Shown in pieces: positions 15,205 through 23,150 of a stretch of DNA of 33,579 nt (positions are counted from its first letter, which is position 1; every line of letters begins with the position of its first letter). Below the pieces are notes generated by a model. The model ran no database searches. It worked only from the letters and a program-made list of their open reading frames with translations, and was not told where the DNA came from. Source of the stretch: Clostridium grantii DSM 8605 (GTDB taxonomy: Bacteria; Bacillota; Clostridia; Clostridiales; Clostridiaceae); NCBI RefSeq assembly GCF_900129965.1, contig NZ_FQXM01000034.1, positions 1-33,579 of the forward strand, in the 5' to 3' direction. The translations under genes and the position numbers were made by a program.

Positions 15205-16200
15205 TTATCCTAATGTAGCAACCATAACTGCTTTTATAGTATGCATTCTATTTTCAGCTTCATCAAACACTATAGAAAAATCACTTTCAAATACTTCATT
15301 GGTAACCTCTATAGAATCTATTCCAAACTTTTCATAAATTTCTTTACCAACTTTAGTTTCTAAATCATGAAAAGCAGGTAAACAATGCATAAATTTAACG
15401 CCGGGATTTCCTGTTTTCTTAATCATCTCCATATTTACTTGATATGGCATTAGTAAGTTGATTCTATCCTTCCAAACTTCGTCAGGTTCTCCCATAGAAA
15501 CCCATACATCAGTGTATATAACATCTGCATCTTTAACTGCTTCATCTACACTTGAAGTTATTGTGATTTTACCACCAGATTTAACTGCCTCTGCTTCACA
15601 TTTACTTACTAATTCTTCTTCTGGAAAAAGTGATTCAGGCGCTGCAATTCTAAAATCAAGACCCATCTTACTAGCACCTATCATCAAAGCATTTGCCATA
15701 TTATTTCTTCCATCACCAGCATAAACAAACTTTATTTTATTTAAAGCTTTATCAAAATGCTCTCTTATAGTTAAAAAATCTGCCAATACTTGTGTTGGGT
15801 GGTCCTCATTAGTTAGTCCATTCCAAACAGGAACTCCTGAATATTTAGCTAAGGTTTCTACTTTTGTTTGCTCAAACCCTCTGTATTCAATTCCATCATA
15901 CATTCTACCTAATACTCTAGCAGTATCCTTAACTGATTCTTTTTTCCCTAATTGACTCCCTGCTGGTCCAAGATAAGTAACATGCGCTCCTTGATCATAT
16001 GCTGCTACCTCAAAGGCACATCTGGTTCTAGTTGAATCTTTTTCAAATATTAATGCAATATTTTTGCCTTGTAATTTTTTACTTTCATTTCCTACATATT
16101 TTGACATTTTCAATTCAGCAGCTAAATCTAACATAAATTTTATTTCCTTTTGAGTAAAATCCATCAATGTTAGAAAACTTCTGTTTTTTAAATTAAACAT
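15205..16200 (-). CDS. arcB: Ornithine carbamoyltransferase
   Basis: This 331-residue enzyme interconverts ornithine plus carbamoyl phosphate with citrulline. Carbamoyl-phosphate contacts are in STRTR (56-60) and HPTQ. The ornithine site is in HCLPAFHD, near residue 272. Length is normal. It follows arginine deiminase (arcA) on the same strand, so I read it as the catabolic enzyme that forms carbamoyl phosphate from citrulline. The anabolic name argF would be equally valid biochemically. It has its own consensus promoter and an ARG-box-like operator in the gap after arcA. The ATG at 16200 has an AGAGGTGG site. No carbamate kinase (arcC) or antiporter (arcD) is in the window. Confidence 0.95.
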   Translation of the reverse strand: MFNLKNRSFLTLMDFTQKEIKFMLDLAAELKMSKYVGNESKKLQGKNIALIFEKDSTRTRCAFEVAAYDQGAHVTYLGPAGSQLGKKESVKDTARVLGRMYDGIEYRGFEQTKVETLAKYSGVPVWNGLTNEDHPTQVLADFLTIREHFDKALNKIKFVYAGDGRNNMANALMIGASKMGLDFRIAAPESLFPEEELVSKCEAEAVKSGGKITITSSVDEAVKDADVIYTDVWVSMGEPDEVWKDRINLLMPYQVNMEMIKKTGNPGVKFMHCLPAFHDLETKVGKEIYEKFGIDSIEVTNEVFESDFSIVFDEAENRMHTIKAVMVATLG

Positions 16201-16228
16201 ACTACCACCTCTTTTAATATAATAAGTT

Positions 16229-16246
16229 TATGAATATTTATACATT
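16229..16246 (-). promoter_or_regulatory. ARG box (ArgR/AhrC operator) of arcB
   Basis: TATGAATATTTATACATT is an 18-base imperfect palindrome matching the TNTGAATWWWWATTCANA-type ARG box. It lies just downstream of the -10 at 16257-16262, covering the expected start site region. Control by an ArgR/AhrC-type protein is inferred. Confidence 0.6.
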
Positions 16247-16256
16247 TATATTTATT

Positions 16257-16286
16257 ATTATACGCTTGTGTTGTGTATTATGTCAA
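16257..16286 (-). promoter_or_regulatory. Consensus sigma-A promoter of arcB
   Basis: On the minus strand, TTGACA (16281-16286) and TATAAT (16257-16262) are both perfect and 18 bases apart, about 57 bases before the arcB ATG. It shows that arcB can be transcribed independently of arcA. Confidence 0.85.
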
Positions 16287-16333
16287 TGTATAGTGTATTT
16301 TTTAGTTCAATCTCTGTTTTAAAACAAAGTTAA

Positions 16334-17536
16334 TTATATATCTTCTCTATAAAATGGCATAGACATACATCTTGGGCCACCTCTGCCCCTTGACAATTCA
16401 GAAGACACTATTGGTATCACTGATATATTGTTTTTATCTAAAAGCTCATTAGTTATATAATTTCGTTCATAAGTTATCACTTTACCAGGCGCAATAGCTA
16501 GTGTATTAGAACCATCATTCCATTGTTCTCTCGCTGCAGCAATTTTGTCCCCACCACCACACCTTATTAAGGTTATATCTCTATTCAAATGATAAGCCAA
16601 TATTTTATCAAGAGAATCCTCTTCTTCAATAATTTTTAGTTTATTATCTTCCTCATAATAAATAGCATTCACTTTTAGTTTTCCCTCAATAGCTGGATGC
16701 ACCGTAAATTTATCATAATCTAACATTGTAAAAACAGTATCTAAGTGCATAAAAGCTCTTGTTTTTGGTATTTCAAACATTAGTATAGTTTTAAATTCTT
16801 CATTATTATTAAAAATATTTTTTGCTATTCGAATTATAGCTTCTTTATCTGTTCTTTCACTATGACCTATTGCTAATACATCTTTAGATAATATTAATTG
16901 GTCCCCACCTTCAATACAATACTCATTATTTCTATCATACCATCGTTTTATGTTTGCATCCTTATAATCTTTATGATGATTGAATATATACTTTCCAAAT
17001 ATGGTTTCTCTTTTTCTTGTATTAGTTTTCATAGTATTTATTGAAACTCCACTTCCAATAATAGCAAATGGATCTCTAGTGAAGTATAAATTAGGCATTG
17101 GATTCATTAAAAAAGGATAATTGTTTCCTTCCTCGCTATATCCAACCTCCTTTCTTCTAACACCACTCATAACCTTTAAAACCATATTTTCTACTGAAAG
17201 ACTATTAAGATATTCTGTTAAAACATTCTTTTCATCGTTGGTTGTTTCTCTTCCTTCTAATAACACTTCTTGTATAAACAATTTTTTAATATTTTCTTCT
17301 ACTAATGATTCCGCCACAAGATTTTCCAAATAAAGAATTTCAACATTGTTATTCTTTAGAACATCGGCAAAATACTTATGCTCTTTTTTTGCTACTTTAA
17401 GATAAGGTATATCATCAAACAATAATAGTTCTAAATAATTTGGGGTTAAATTTTCTATTTCATTTCCAGGTTCATGAAGCAGAACTTTTTTTAAATTACC
17501 AATTTCAGAATATACATTTATTCCTGAAGAATTCAT
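16334..17536 (-). CDS. arcA: Arginine deiminase
   Basis: This 400-residue enzyme hydrolyses arginine to citrulline and ammonia, the first step of the ATP-yielding arginine deiminase pathway. Family motifs are present in order: LLHEPG near residue 20, NLYFTRDPFA, EGGDQL, HLDTVFTM, and GGGDKIAAAREQWNDGSN. The catalytic Cys390 lies in GGPRCMSMPF close to the C-terminus. Length is close to the usual 400-410. The ATG at 17536 has a GGGAGTGAT site. arcB follows 133 bases later with its own promoter. A hairpin terminator separates arcA from the DUF1836 gene upstream. The missing arcC and arcD must be encoded elsewhere if the pathway yields ATP here. Confidence 0.97.
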   Translation of the reverse strand: MNSSGINVYSEIGNLKKVLLHEPGNEIENLTPNYLELLLFDDIPYLKVAKKEHKYFADVLKNNNVEILYLENLVAESLVEENIKKLFIQEVLLEGRETTNDEKNVLTEYLNSLSVENMVLKVMSGVRRKEVGYSEEGNNYPFLMNPMPNLYFTRDPFAIIGSGVSINTMKTNTRKRETIFGKYIFNHHKDYKDANIKRWYDRNNEYCIEGGDQLILSKDVLAIGHSERTDKEAIIRIAKNIFNNNEEFKTILMFEIPKTRAFMHLDTVFTMLDYDKFTVHPAIEGKLKVNAIYYEEDNKLKIIEEEDSLDKILAYHLNRDITLIRCGGGDKIAAAREQWNDGSNTLAIAPGKVITYERNYITNELLDKNNISVIPIVSSELSRGRGGPRCMSMPFYREDI

Positions 17537-17599
17537 TTTATCACTCCCACTTTGTCAAATATTCGTAAAAATTTTTAAAAGTATTTTTAAAATCAAAGA

Positions 17600-17640
17600 A
17601 AAACTATAATTGCATATAATATAATAGGCATTATAGTTTT
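17600..17640 (-). terminator. Terminator of the DUF1836 gene
   Basis: AAAACTATAATTGC (17600-17613) pairs with GCATTATAGTTTT (17628-17640). On the minus strand the stem is followed by TTTTTCTTTGATTTT. It lies just after the DUF1836 stop and before arcA. Confidence 0.7.
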
Positions 17641-17655
17641 TAATATATTTTAAGC

Positions 17656-18258
17656 TTAATCTTCTGATTTATTCCCGTATTCATTTATTATTTTTTTCAC
17701 TAATTTCTTTGTAGCACTTGCTTGAGCAACTAAACTCATAACAACTAAAAAAACTAATATTTTTTCTTCATCTTCATTTTTTAAATTCATTTCACCCAAA
17801 TAATTTAGCAATTTATTTTGATCAAAGTATTCAGTATCCAAAAATTCATCAAAACTTTTAGTTTGAATTTTTGCAAATATTTCATAAGCTTTTTCCCATG
17901 AAATAATATCGTCACTTCTATCATTTATTTCATTAAAAGCTAATGCGAATACCTTCTTAATTTCATCAGTTGTAAGAACTGGTCTCATATAACTTAATAA
18001 AACTAGTTGTGCTAAATGAATTTTAGTGTAACCTCTTTTTTTACCATCTTCTGGTTTTGAAATCACTTCATTCTTTATATAATTTTGTACAATATTATTA
18101 GTATATTTTTCTTCATCAAATTTATCATTCAAAAAATCAATAACCTGAGATAAAAACAAATCATATCTAGGCAAATCTTTATACGAAACCAAACTACTTT
18201 TAGAAATATCTTTTGCTAAATCATTAATATCTTTAAGAATATCATCTTTTCTATTCAA
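17656..18258 (-). CDS. DUF1836-family putative regulator
   Basis: This protein of about 200 residues matches the DUF1836 family as I know it: an N-terminal LPRYDLFLSQVIDFLNDKF block, YTNNIVQNYIKNEVISKP, and GKKRGYTKIHLAQLVLL. This region resembles a MerR-like DNA-binding fold. The C-terminal third is helical, with a hydrophobic patch LVFLVVMSLVAQAS. The frame opens at an ATG at 18273, but no ribosome binding site precedes it. GGAGGG lies inside that extension, seven bases before a TTG at 18258, so I take the TTG as the start. It is monocistronic, with a terminator after it and the DnaA-box region before it. No ligand or target is known to me. Confidence 0.75.
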   Translation of the reverse strand: MNRKDDILKDINDLAKDISKSSLVSYKDLPRYDLFLSQVIDFLNDKFDEEKYTNNIVQNYIKNEVISKPEDGKKRGYTKIHLAQLVLLSYMRPVLTTDEIKKVFALAFNEINDRSDDIISWEKAYEIFAKIQTKSFDEFLDTEYFDQNKLLNYLGEMNLKNEDEEKILVFLVVMSLVAQASATKKLVKKIINEYGNKSED

Positions 18259-18360
18259 TACAAAACCCTCCATGAAAAAATTATATGGAATATATTTTTT
18301 TGTAACTAAATCATAATTATATTATAAGGTTCTTATAACTATATTACAAGTTTTTTATTG

Positions 18361-18552
18361 TGTTGATAATTATAGAGTTATCCACACAAATCCACAGGTT
18401 ATCAACATTATTTGTGGATAACTTTTTTTTAATTATATTCCTTATTTCTATAATTTACTCCATTATTCTTAAAGATATAATATCTTTAGTGTTTTTGTTA
18501 TCAACATAACTCACAAATACTTGTTAATAACCTGTTTAAAAACTGTGGAATA
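18361..18552. promoter_or_regulatory. DnaA-box cluster
   Basis: Two perfect TTATCCACA boxes (plus 18378-18386; minus 18413-18421) and three TTATCAACA boxes (minus 18361-18369; plus 18399-18407 and 18498-18506) lie within 146 bases. Weaker matches occur at 18388-18396, 18522-18530 (TTATTAACA on minus) and 18544-18552. The boxes sit between the DUF1836 gene and abrB, with very AT-rich DNA to the right. No dnaA or dnaN is nearby. Box identity is direct; a role in DnaA titration or control is inferred. Confidence 0.75.
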
Positions 18553-18918
18553 TTATTACGAAAATTTTTTCATTTTTTACCATATATATTTTGTTTCTTT
18601 TGCATTAAAATTATATTTTAGCAATACTATACATTTTTACTTTAATACCCTATTATTTTATATCTTTTTTTTATTAATTTGAAATATATCATCGTTTTAT
18701 TGTATTATTTTTGCATTATTTATTATATTTTTTTATCTAACTCTTATATTTCGACATATAAATTTACATTTTCCATTTAATCACTTTTTTTTAAAACTTA
18801 TTTTTTTTGTATTTTTTATCATTTTTACCATCTAATAAATTAACCTTACATCATTAATCCCTTTATTCTAGAAGTTTTTATTAGTAATTTCAAAAAAATT
18901 ATTCCCATATTAAATTTA
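18553..18918. other. Very AT-rich non-coding stretch upstream of abrB
   Basis: I see no gene here, only long T and A runs. One Spo0A-box-like TTCGACA (TGTCGAA on the minus strand) is at 18750-18756. Together with the DnaA boxes it completes a gap of about 830 bases. Its composition would melt easily and is likely to be bent, but no repeated motif stands out. Confidence 0.5.
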
Positions 18919-18947
18919 TTGACTTTTGAATAAATTGGTAGTATATT
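18919..18947 (+). promoter_or_regulatory. abrB upstream promoter (P1)
   Basis: TTGACT (18919-18924) and TATATT (18942-18947) are 17 bases apart on the plus strand, about 145 bases before the abrB ATG. It is a sigma-A type promoter. Confidence 0.65.
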
Positions 18948-19007
18948 ATATTTACATGGAATTAAATGAGAATTTCTCGAAAAATAAAAAAAATATTCCA
19001 GTTTCTA

Positions 19008-19036
19008 TTGACTTCTTTTGTAATATTTGTTATTCT
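19008..19036 (+). promoter_or_regulatory. abrB proximal promoter (P2)
   Basis: TTGACT (19008-19013) and TATTCT (19031-19036) are 17 bases apart. The predicted start is near 19043, just before a Spo0A box. Bacillus subtilis abrB likewise has two tandem promoters. Confidence 0.65.
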
Positions 19037-19048
19037 TTAAATATAATA

Positions 19049-19055
19049 TGTCGAA
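19049..19055 (+). promoter_or_regulatory. Spo0A box in the abrB leader
   Basis: TGTCGAA is a perfect 0A box a few bases after the predicted P2 start. Spo0A represses abrB in Bacillus from boxes in this position, so repression at sporulation onset is likely here. Confidence 0.6.
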
Positions 19056-19090
19056 AGATGTAAAATTAAACTGAATGAGGAGGATTTTAA

Positions 19091-19336
19091 ATGAAATCAA
19101 CAGGTGTAGTAAGAAGAGTAGACGAGCTAGGTAGAATAGTTATTCCTATAGAATTAAGAAGAACTTTAGATATAGCTGAAAAAGATGCTTTAGAAATATA
19201 TGTAGATGGAGAACAAATAATTTTAAAGAAATATGAGCCAGCTTGTATTTTCTGTGGAAATGCAAGAGACGTTGTTAACTACAGAGGAAAAAATATCTGT
19301 GAAAATTGCATGACTATATTAAAAGAAGAAAAATAA
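19091..19336 (+). CDS. abrB: Transition-state regulator AbrB
   Basis: This 81-residue DNA-binding protein has the swapped-hairpin AbrB domain at residues 1-50, starting MKSTGVVRRVDELGRIVIPIELRRTL and ending with GEQIILKKY. The C-terminal part has CIFCGNA and CENC (two CxxC pairs), as in many clostridial AbrB/SpoVT-like proteins, possibly for zinc. AbrB represses post-exponential genes until Spo0A shuts it off. The ATG at 19091 has a perfect AGGAGG. It is one of few plus-strand genes in its half of the window, with its own promoters and terminator. Its position next to rsmI and trmN6 matches the Bacillus yabB-yabC-abrB order. Confidence 0.95.
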   Translation: MKSTGVVRRVDELGRIVIPIELRRTLDIAEKDALEIYVDGEQIILKKYEPACIFCGNARDVVNYRGKNICENCMTILKEEK

Positions 19337-19353
19337 TATATTTTTAAACATAG

Positions 19354-19386
19354 AAAAACACTTTCCTTCATAAGAAAGTGTTTTTT
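19354..19386. terminator. Bidirectional terminator between abrB and the NlpC/P60 gene
   Basis: AAAACACTTTC and GAAAGTGTTTT form a strong stem with an 8-base loop. T runs follow on both strands. It serves the two convergent genes. Confidence 0.85.
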
Positions 19387-19395
19387 ATATTTATA

Positions 19396-20499
19396 TTAGT
19401 ATACTCTTCTCGCAGTTACAAAGTCAGATCTACTTGATAAAGTAGATATTTTAACCACATCTCCTGTTTGTGGAGAATGTATATAACAATTATTTCCAAC
19501 ATATATTCCTACATGTCTTATGGGACTTCCAAAGAAAACTAAATCACCCGGTTGTAAATCAGATTTATCAACATATGATCCAACCCCAGCTTGACTTCTT
19601 GAAACCCTTGGCAAATTAACACCAAAATGATCAAATACATAAGATGTAAATCCAGAACAATCAAATGAATTAGGTCCAGTTGCCCCCCATTGATAGGGTC
19701 TTCCTAAATAATTAGAAGCGTATGCCACAATAGCATTAGATGAAATTTCTGCAGAACCTCTTGATGGTGTATATTTTTGTGTTGCTGCTCTAGCTTGCTC
19801 AATCAATTCATTTGTTTTATCTATTTCAGCTTTATCTTTATTTACTACATTAGCATAAGCAGTAGCTTCTTTTTGTGCTTCATCTATATATTTTTGTTGT
19901 TCATCTTTAGCAACTTGTAATTCTGACATCTTATTTTGTTGCTCACCCTTTGTTGCTGCTAATTCTGCATTTTCTTGCTCCATAAGTTTCTTACTTGCCT
20001 CAACCTCTGCTTGCTTAGCTTTTAATGTAGCAATAATTTCTTTATCTAATTCTGTTATCGTTCTCACTATTTGAATTCTAGAAAAAAGGTCACTTAAATT
20101 TTTAGCACCTAGTACTATTTCTACATAACCAGTTTCACCATTCATATACATGGCTGACATTCTTTGTTCATATAATTTTTTTTCAGCTTCCATATCAATT
20201 TGAGCCTGTTCGATTTCTTGCTTTGCATTTTCTATGTTTTTTTCTATATCTGTTATTTTATTATTTAATTCATCTATTTTATTTAAGGTTTCTTCTATGT
20301 TGTAGTCTAACTCTTCTATTTTAGAATTTAATTCTTCAACAATTTTCTGTGCTTCTTGAAAATCATTTTCATGCTCTGCCAACTCTTTTTTTTGCTGCTG
20401 CAATTGTTCTTGTAATGTATCTGCAAAAACTACCATTGAAGCACTACAAGAAGTTGCTATAGCAACCGATAATACAGTAGCAATCACTTTTTTATGCAC
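19396..20499 (-). CDS. Secreted NlpC/P60 peptidoglycan endopeptidase with coiled coil
   Basis: This 367-residue exported cell-wall hydrolase has a signal peptide (about 1-27, ending VVFADT). A long coiled-coil region follows (about 28-235, rich in Glu, Lys and Gln). The C-terminal NlpC/P60 domain (about 255-367) has catalytic Cys281 in FDCSGF, His329 in RHVGIY and His341 in YIHSP. It likely cuts D-Glu-to-diamino-acid bonds in peptidoglycan. The layout resembles CwlO or PcsB, which are controlled by FtsEX, but ftsEX is not nearby. The start is a GTG at 20499 behind AAAGGGGAT; a nearby ATG is out of frame. A promoter with a perfect TATAAT precedes it. Confidence 0.92.
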   Translation of the reverse strand: MHKKVIATVLSVAIATSCSASMVVFADTLQEQLQQQKKELAEHENDFQEAQKIVEELNSKIEELDYNIEETLNKIDELNNKITDIEKNIENAKQEIEQAQIDMEAEKKLYEQRMSAMYMNGETGYVEIVLGAKNLSDLFSRIQIVRTITELDKEIIATLKAKQAEVEASKKLMEQENAELAATKGEQQNKMSELQVAKDEQQKYIDEAQKEATAYANVVNKDKAEIDKTNELIEQARAATQKYTPSRGSAEISSNAIVAYASNYLGRPYQWGATGPNSFDCSGFTSYVFDHFGVNLPRVSRSQAGVGSYVDKSDLQPGDLVFFGSPIRHVGIYVGNNCYIHSPQTGDVVKISTLSSRSDFVTARRVY

Positions 20500-20532
20500 A
20501 TCTCACATCCCCTTTACAGTATACTCTATCAC

Positions 20533-20561
20533 ATTATACCATTAATGCTTAAATATTTCAT
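20533..20561 (-). promoter_or_regulatory. Promoter of the NlpC/P60 gene
   Basis: On the minus strand, ATGAAA (20556-20561) lies 17 bases before TATAAT (20533-20538). The -10 is perfect and the -35 is weak (4 of 6). Confidence 0.5.
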
Positions 20562-20615
20562 CTATAATAAATAATATTTATAAAAATATCCCTTAATTTA
20601 TTAAATAAATTTAGT

Positions 20616-21467
20616 TTAGAAACTCTTTATGTTCAAGGAATATTTGTAAACTTCTGACTTAGGTAATTTTCTATCCTTAGCCACCATTTTGATAGACTCT
20701 TTTTTGCTGTTGTTTTCTTTAATATATTTAATTATATGTTCTTCTATACTCAAGTCTTCCCATAACTTCTTTTCATCTTCAATAGCTTCTTTTTGAGATT
20801 TACCTTCAATAACAAGTACGTATTCACCTCTTGGGCTTTTTTCTTCATAATAACTTATAGCCTGTGAAATTCTACATCTAATTATTTGCTCATGAAGTTT
20901 AGTTAACTCTCTACATATAGCTATTGTTCTATCTCCTAAATTTTCTTCTAAGCTTTTTAATGTAACAATCAATCTATGTGGAGACTCATATATTATTATA
21001 GTTTCCGGATATAATTTTATATTTTCTAGCATAATATTTTTTTCTTTTCTTTCTCTAGGCAAAAAACCTCTGAATATAAATTTTGAAGAATCTAGCCCTG
21101 AACCTACTAAGGCTGTAGTTATTGCCGTAGCACCGGGTAATACCTCAAAATCTATATTTTCTTCTATACACTTAGAAATCAAAATAGAACCTGGATCAGA
21201 TATACCTGGAGTTCCAGCATCTGAAACTAATGCTATTTTTCTTCCTTCTTTTATCAGTTTAACTATTTCATCACCTTTATCATATTCATTAAACTTATGA
21301 TAACTAAATAAATGTTTCTTAATATTAAAGTGATTTAATAACTTTATAGTATGTCTTGTATCCTCTGCTGCTATCATTTCAACCTCATTAAGCACTTCTA
21401 ATGCTCTAATGGTAATATCTTTTAGATTACCAATAGGTGTAGGAACAATAAATAGTTTTCCTTCCAT
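20616..21467 (-). CDS. rsmI: 16S rRNA (cytidine-2'-O)-methyltransferase RsmI
   Basis: RsmI methylates the ribose of C1402 in 16S rRNA using S-adenosylmethionine. The protein (283 residues from the ATG at 21467) begins MEGKLFIVPTPIGNLKDITIRAL. It contains AAEDTRHTIKLLNHF, SDAGTPGISDPG and LPGATAITTALVGSGL, all RsmI landmarks of the tetrapyrrole-methylase fold. The C-terminus has a short helix-turn-helix-like tail. The frame extends upstream to an ATG at 21512 that would overlap trmN6, but AGAGGAGAAAG sits just before the 21467 ATG, which I prefer. It follows trmN6 (yabB) as in Bacillus (yabB-yabC). Confidence 0.95.
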   Translation of the reverse strand: MEGKLFIVPTPIGNLKDITIRALEVLNEVEMIAAEDTRHTIKLLNHFNIKKHLFSYHKFNEYDKGDEIVKLIKEGRKIALVSDAGTPGISDPGSILISKCIEENIDFEVLPGATAITTALVGSGLDSSKFIFRGFLPRERKEKNIMLENIKLYPETIIIYESPHRLIVTLKSLEENLGDRTIAICRELTKLHEQIIRCRISQAISYYEEKSPRGEYVLVIEGKSQKEAIEDEKKLWEDLSIEEHIIKYIKENNSKKESIKMVAKDRKLPKSEVYKYSLNIKSF

Positions 21468-21495
21468 ATCTCTTTCTCCTCTATTTATGAGTTTA

Positions 21496-22242
21496 TTATT
21501 TATCTCTTCCATATATTCTAGTTAATTCTTCAGTATAATTTCCATGTTCATCATACACAAATAAAGGGGATTCCCATTTAAGAAAACTACCTCCATCTCG
21601 TTGAGCTTCTATTAGCACAATATTTGGTGCTTTATTAACATTAGGATGAACCATCCTAACTCTCTTAGGCTCAATTTTATACTTTCTCATCAATGTAAAA
21701 ATGTCAACTAATCTATCTGGTCTATGTACCATGTACATTCTTTTATTATCTTTTAATAAAGTTCTACACGCTAAAATAACATCCTCTAGATTACAACATA
21801 TCTCATGTCTAGCAATGGCAATTTTATCGTCAGGATTTATTATACCAGAATTATAAACCTTATAAGGTGGATTAACAGTAACTACATCCGCTTTAGGTAA
21901 TTTTTTTAACATTTCAATATTTTTTAAATCACCTTTTATAAAATCAATTTTATTTTCTAATTTATTATATAGTACAGACCTTTGCGCCATTTCTACCATT
22001 TCTTCTTGAATCTCTAAACCAATAATTTTTGATGGGTTATTCTTTCCTTTTATAACAAAAGGAACTATACCCGTACCAGAGCATAAATCAATTACAGTAG
22101 AATTACTTTTTACATTAGCAAAATTAGCTAATAAAACAGCATCTACACCAAATCTGAATTTATCTTTCTTTTGTATTACAAATAAATCTTTTAACTGTAA
22201 ATCATCTAAAGTTTCGTCATCTTTTATTAAATTTTCATTCAT
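21496..22242 (-). CDS. trmN6: tRNA1(Val) (adenine(37)-N6)-methyltransferase family (YabB/YfiC)
   Basis: This protein of 248 residues, counted from the ATG at 22242, is a class I SAM-dependent N6-adenine methyltransferase. It has FRFGVDAVLLANFA near the N-terminus, the SAM motif DLCSGTGIVPFV, and the catalytic NPPY followed by KVYNSG. A C-terminal MVHPNVNKAPNIVLIEA stretch is typical of YabB. In E. coli the family modifies A37 of tRNA Val; the Firmicute substrate is assumed to be similar. An upstream in-frame ATG four codons earlier overlaps the GGTGAT site, so I use the later one. It starts the trmN6-rsmI pair. The 299-base gap upstream is shared with a divergent gene. Confidence 0.9.
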   Translation of the reverse strand: MNENLIKDDETLDDLQLKDLFVIQKKDKFRFGVDAVLLANFANVKSNSTVIDLCSGTGIVPFVIKGKNNPSKIIGLEIQEEMVEMAQRSVLYNKLENKIDFIKGDLKNIEMLKKLPKADVVTVNPPYKVYNSGIINPDDKIAIARHEICCNLEDVILACRTLLKDNKRMYMVHRPDRLVDIFTLMRKYKIEPKRVRMVHPNVNKAPNIVLIEAQRDGGSFLKWESPLFVYDEHGNYTEELTRIYGRDK

Positions 22243-22462
22243 TATAATCACCATTTTTTTATATTTTTATTTACCGTATATATTTTTAATCTATACGTAA
22301 GTTTTGTCTATAATACTTAAAAAATATTAATCTTAAGAATTTTATTATACTTTTAAAAGTACTAATAATCAATTATATTGCTTTAATTTATAATTAAAGT
22401 ATTTATTTGTTTAAATTCCCACTAAGATTTATAAAAACTATGCATTCTTATTTATTTTTATC

Positions 22463-22491
22463 TTAACTTTAAATATTTTTTACTGTATAAT
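22463..22491 (+). promoter_or_regulatory. Promoter of the 193-residue unknown gene
   Basis: TTAACT (22463-22468) and TATAAT (22486-22491) are 17 bases apart, about 50 bases before the ATG at 22542. The remainder of this gap (22243-22462) holds no gene that I can see. Confidence 0.65.
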
Positions 22492-22499
22492 TAGCTTGT

Positions 22500-22517
22500 C
22501 AAGTAATTAGCTACTTG
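22500..22517 (+). promoter_or_regulatory. Operator-like inverted repeat at the transcription start
   Basis: CAAGTA and TACTTG are 6-base arms around 6 bases, placed at about +2 to +20 of the promoter at 22463-22491. TAATTAGCT is also directly repeated nearby. A repressor site is plausible; its regulator is unknown. Confidence 0.4.
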
Positions 22518-22541
22518 TAAAAATTTTAAGGAGGACTCTAA

Positions 22542-23123
22542 ATGATTTCCTTATACAAATCATTTTCATATGAAAATACTTGTGTTTCAATAATTAATGA
22601 AGAAGTGGAGAGCTTTTTTGATATTCGTCTCAACGAAGCTTATACATATACTATGCTATTAGTTAAAAATACAAAAGCATATAACAAAGATGATTTTAAA
22701 AGTAATGTTATAAGTAATTTAGATATTCAGCTACTTTTTATTCATATTTTTGAAAGAATCGGCACAGAAATTTTTGAAAGTTTAGATTTTGATTCTACTA
22801 TATTGGCTCCTAGCACTTTACCTTTTGACCATATAATAAAACAATCTAGTTTTGATTCAGCAATATTAGAAATGTGTAATTATCTTTCTGACGATATAAT
22901 AACCACAGCCTTTAATTCTATAGGCCATGAAGTATTTGAAATCGAACTAAATAAAGCCACAAACAAGAAAATCAAACTTGATAAACATCAAGAATCAATT
23001 TACTCTAAAATAAGCGAAACTATTTTATCTTTTAAACTACAATTTAAAGACTCATTAAAAAATATTACAATTCAAACTCCAAAACATATTGATTCTTCAA
23101 ACACTACAAAATATATAATGTAA
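22542..23123 (+). CDS. Hypothetical protein, 193 residues
   Basis: I do not recognise a family. The protein is soluble in appearance, without a signal peptide or membrane segment. It is acidic in the middle and Lys-rich near the C-terminus (about 138-170), with predicted helices through most of its length. Three cysteines are scattered and form no motif. The gene is well supported: a sigma-A promoter, an operator-like inverted repeat, an AAGGAGG site before the ATG and a strong terminator directly after the stop. A perfect 16-base palindrome (ATTTTCAT/ATGAAAAT, 22562-22577) lies in codons 7-12. It is one of few plus-strand genes in a minus-strand block, between trmN6 and a Cys-rich miniprotein. 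Confidence 0.75.
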   Translation: MISLYKSFSYENTCVSIINEEVESFFDIRLNEAYTYTMLLVKNTKAYNKDDFKSNVISNLDIQLLFIHIFERIGTEIFESLDFDSTILAPSTLPFDHIIKQSSFDSAILEMCNYLSDDIITTAFNSIGHEVFEIELNKATNKKIKLDKHQESIYSKISETILSFKLQFKDSLKNITIQTPKHIDSSNTTKYIM

Positions 23124-23124
23124 G

Positions 23125-23150
23125 CCTAAAGTAAATGCTTTAGGTTTTTA
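23125..23150 (+). terminator. Terminator of the 193-residue gene
   Basis: CCTAAAG (23125-23131) pairs with CTTTAGG (23138-23144), followed by TTTTTATTTT. The stop of the convergent Cys-rich gene lies in the T tail. Confidence 0.8.

Noticed and set aside
18361..18918. oriC of the chromosome
   Set aside because: The DnaA boxes and AT-rich DNA fit, but dnaA/dnaN are absent and most genes on both sides run on the minus strand. The tmk-holB-abrB block and the rRNA operon point to an origin to the right of the window.
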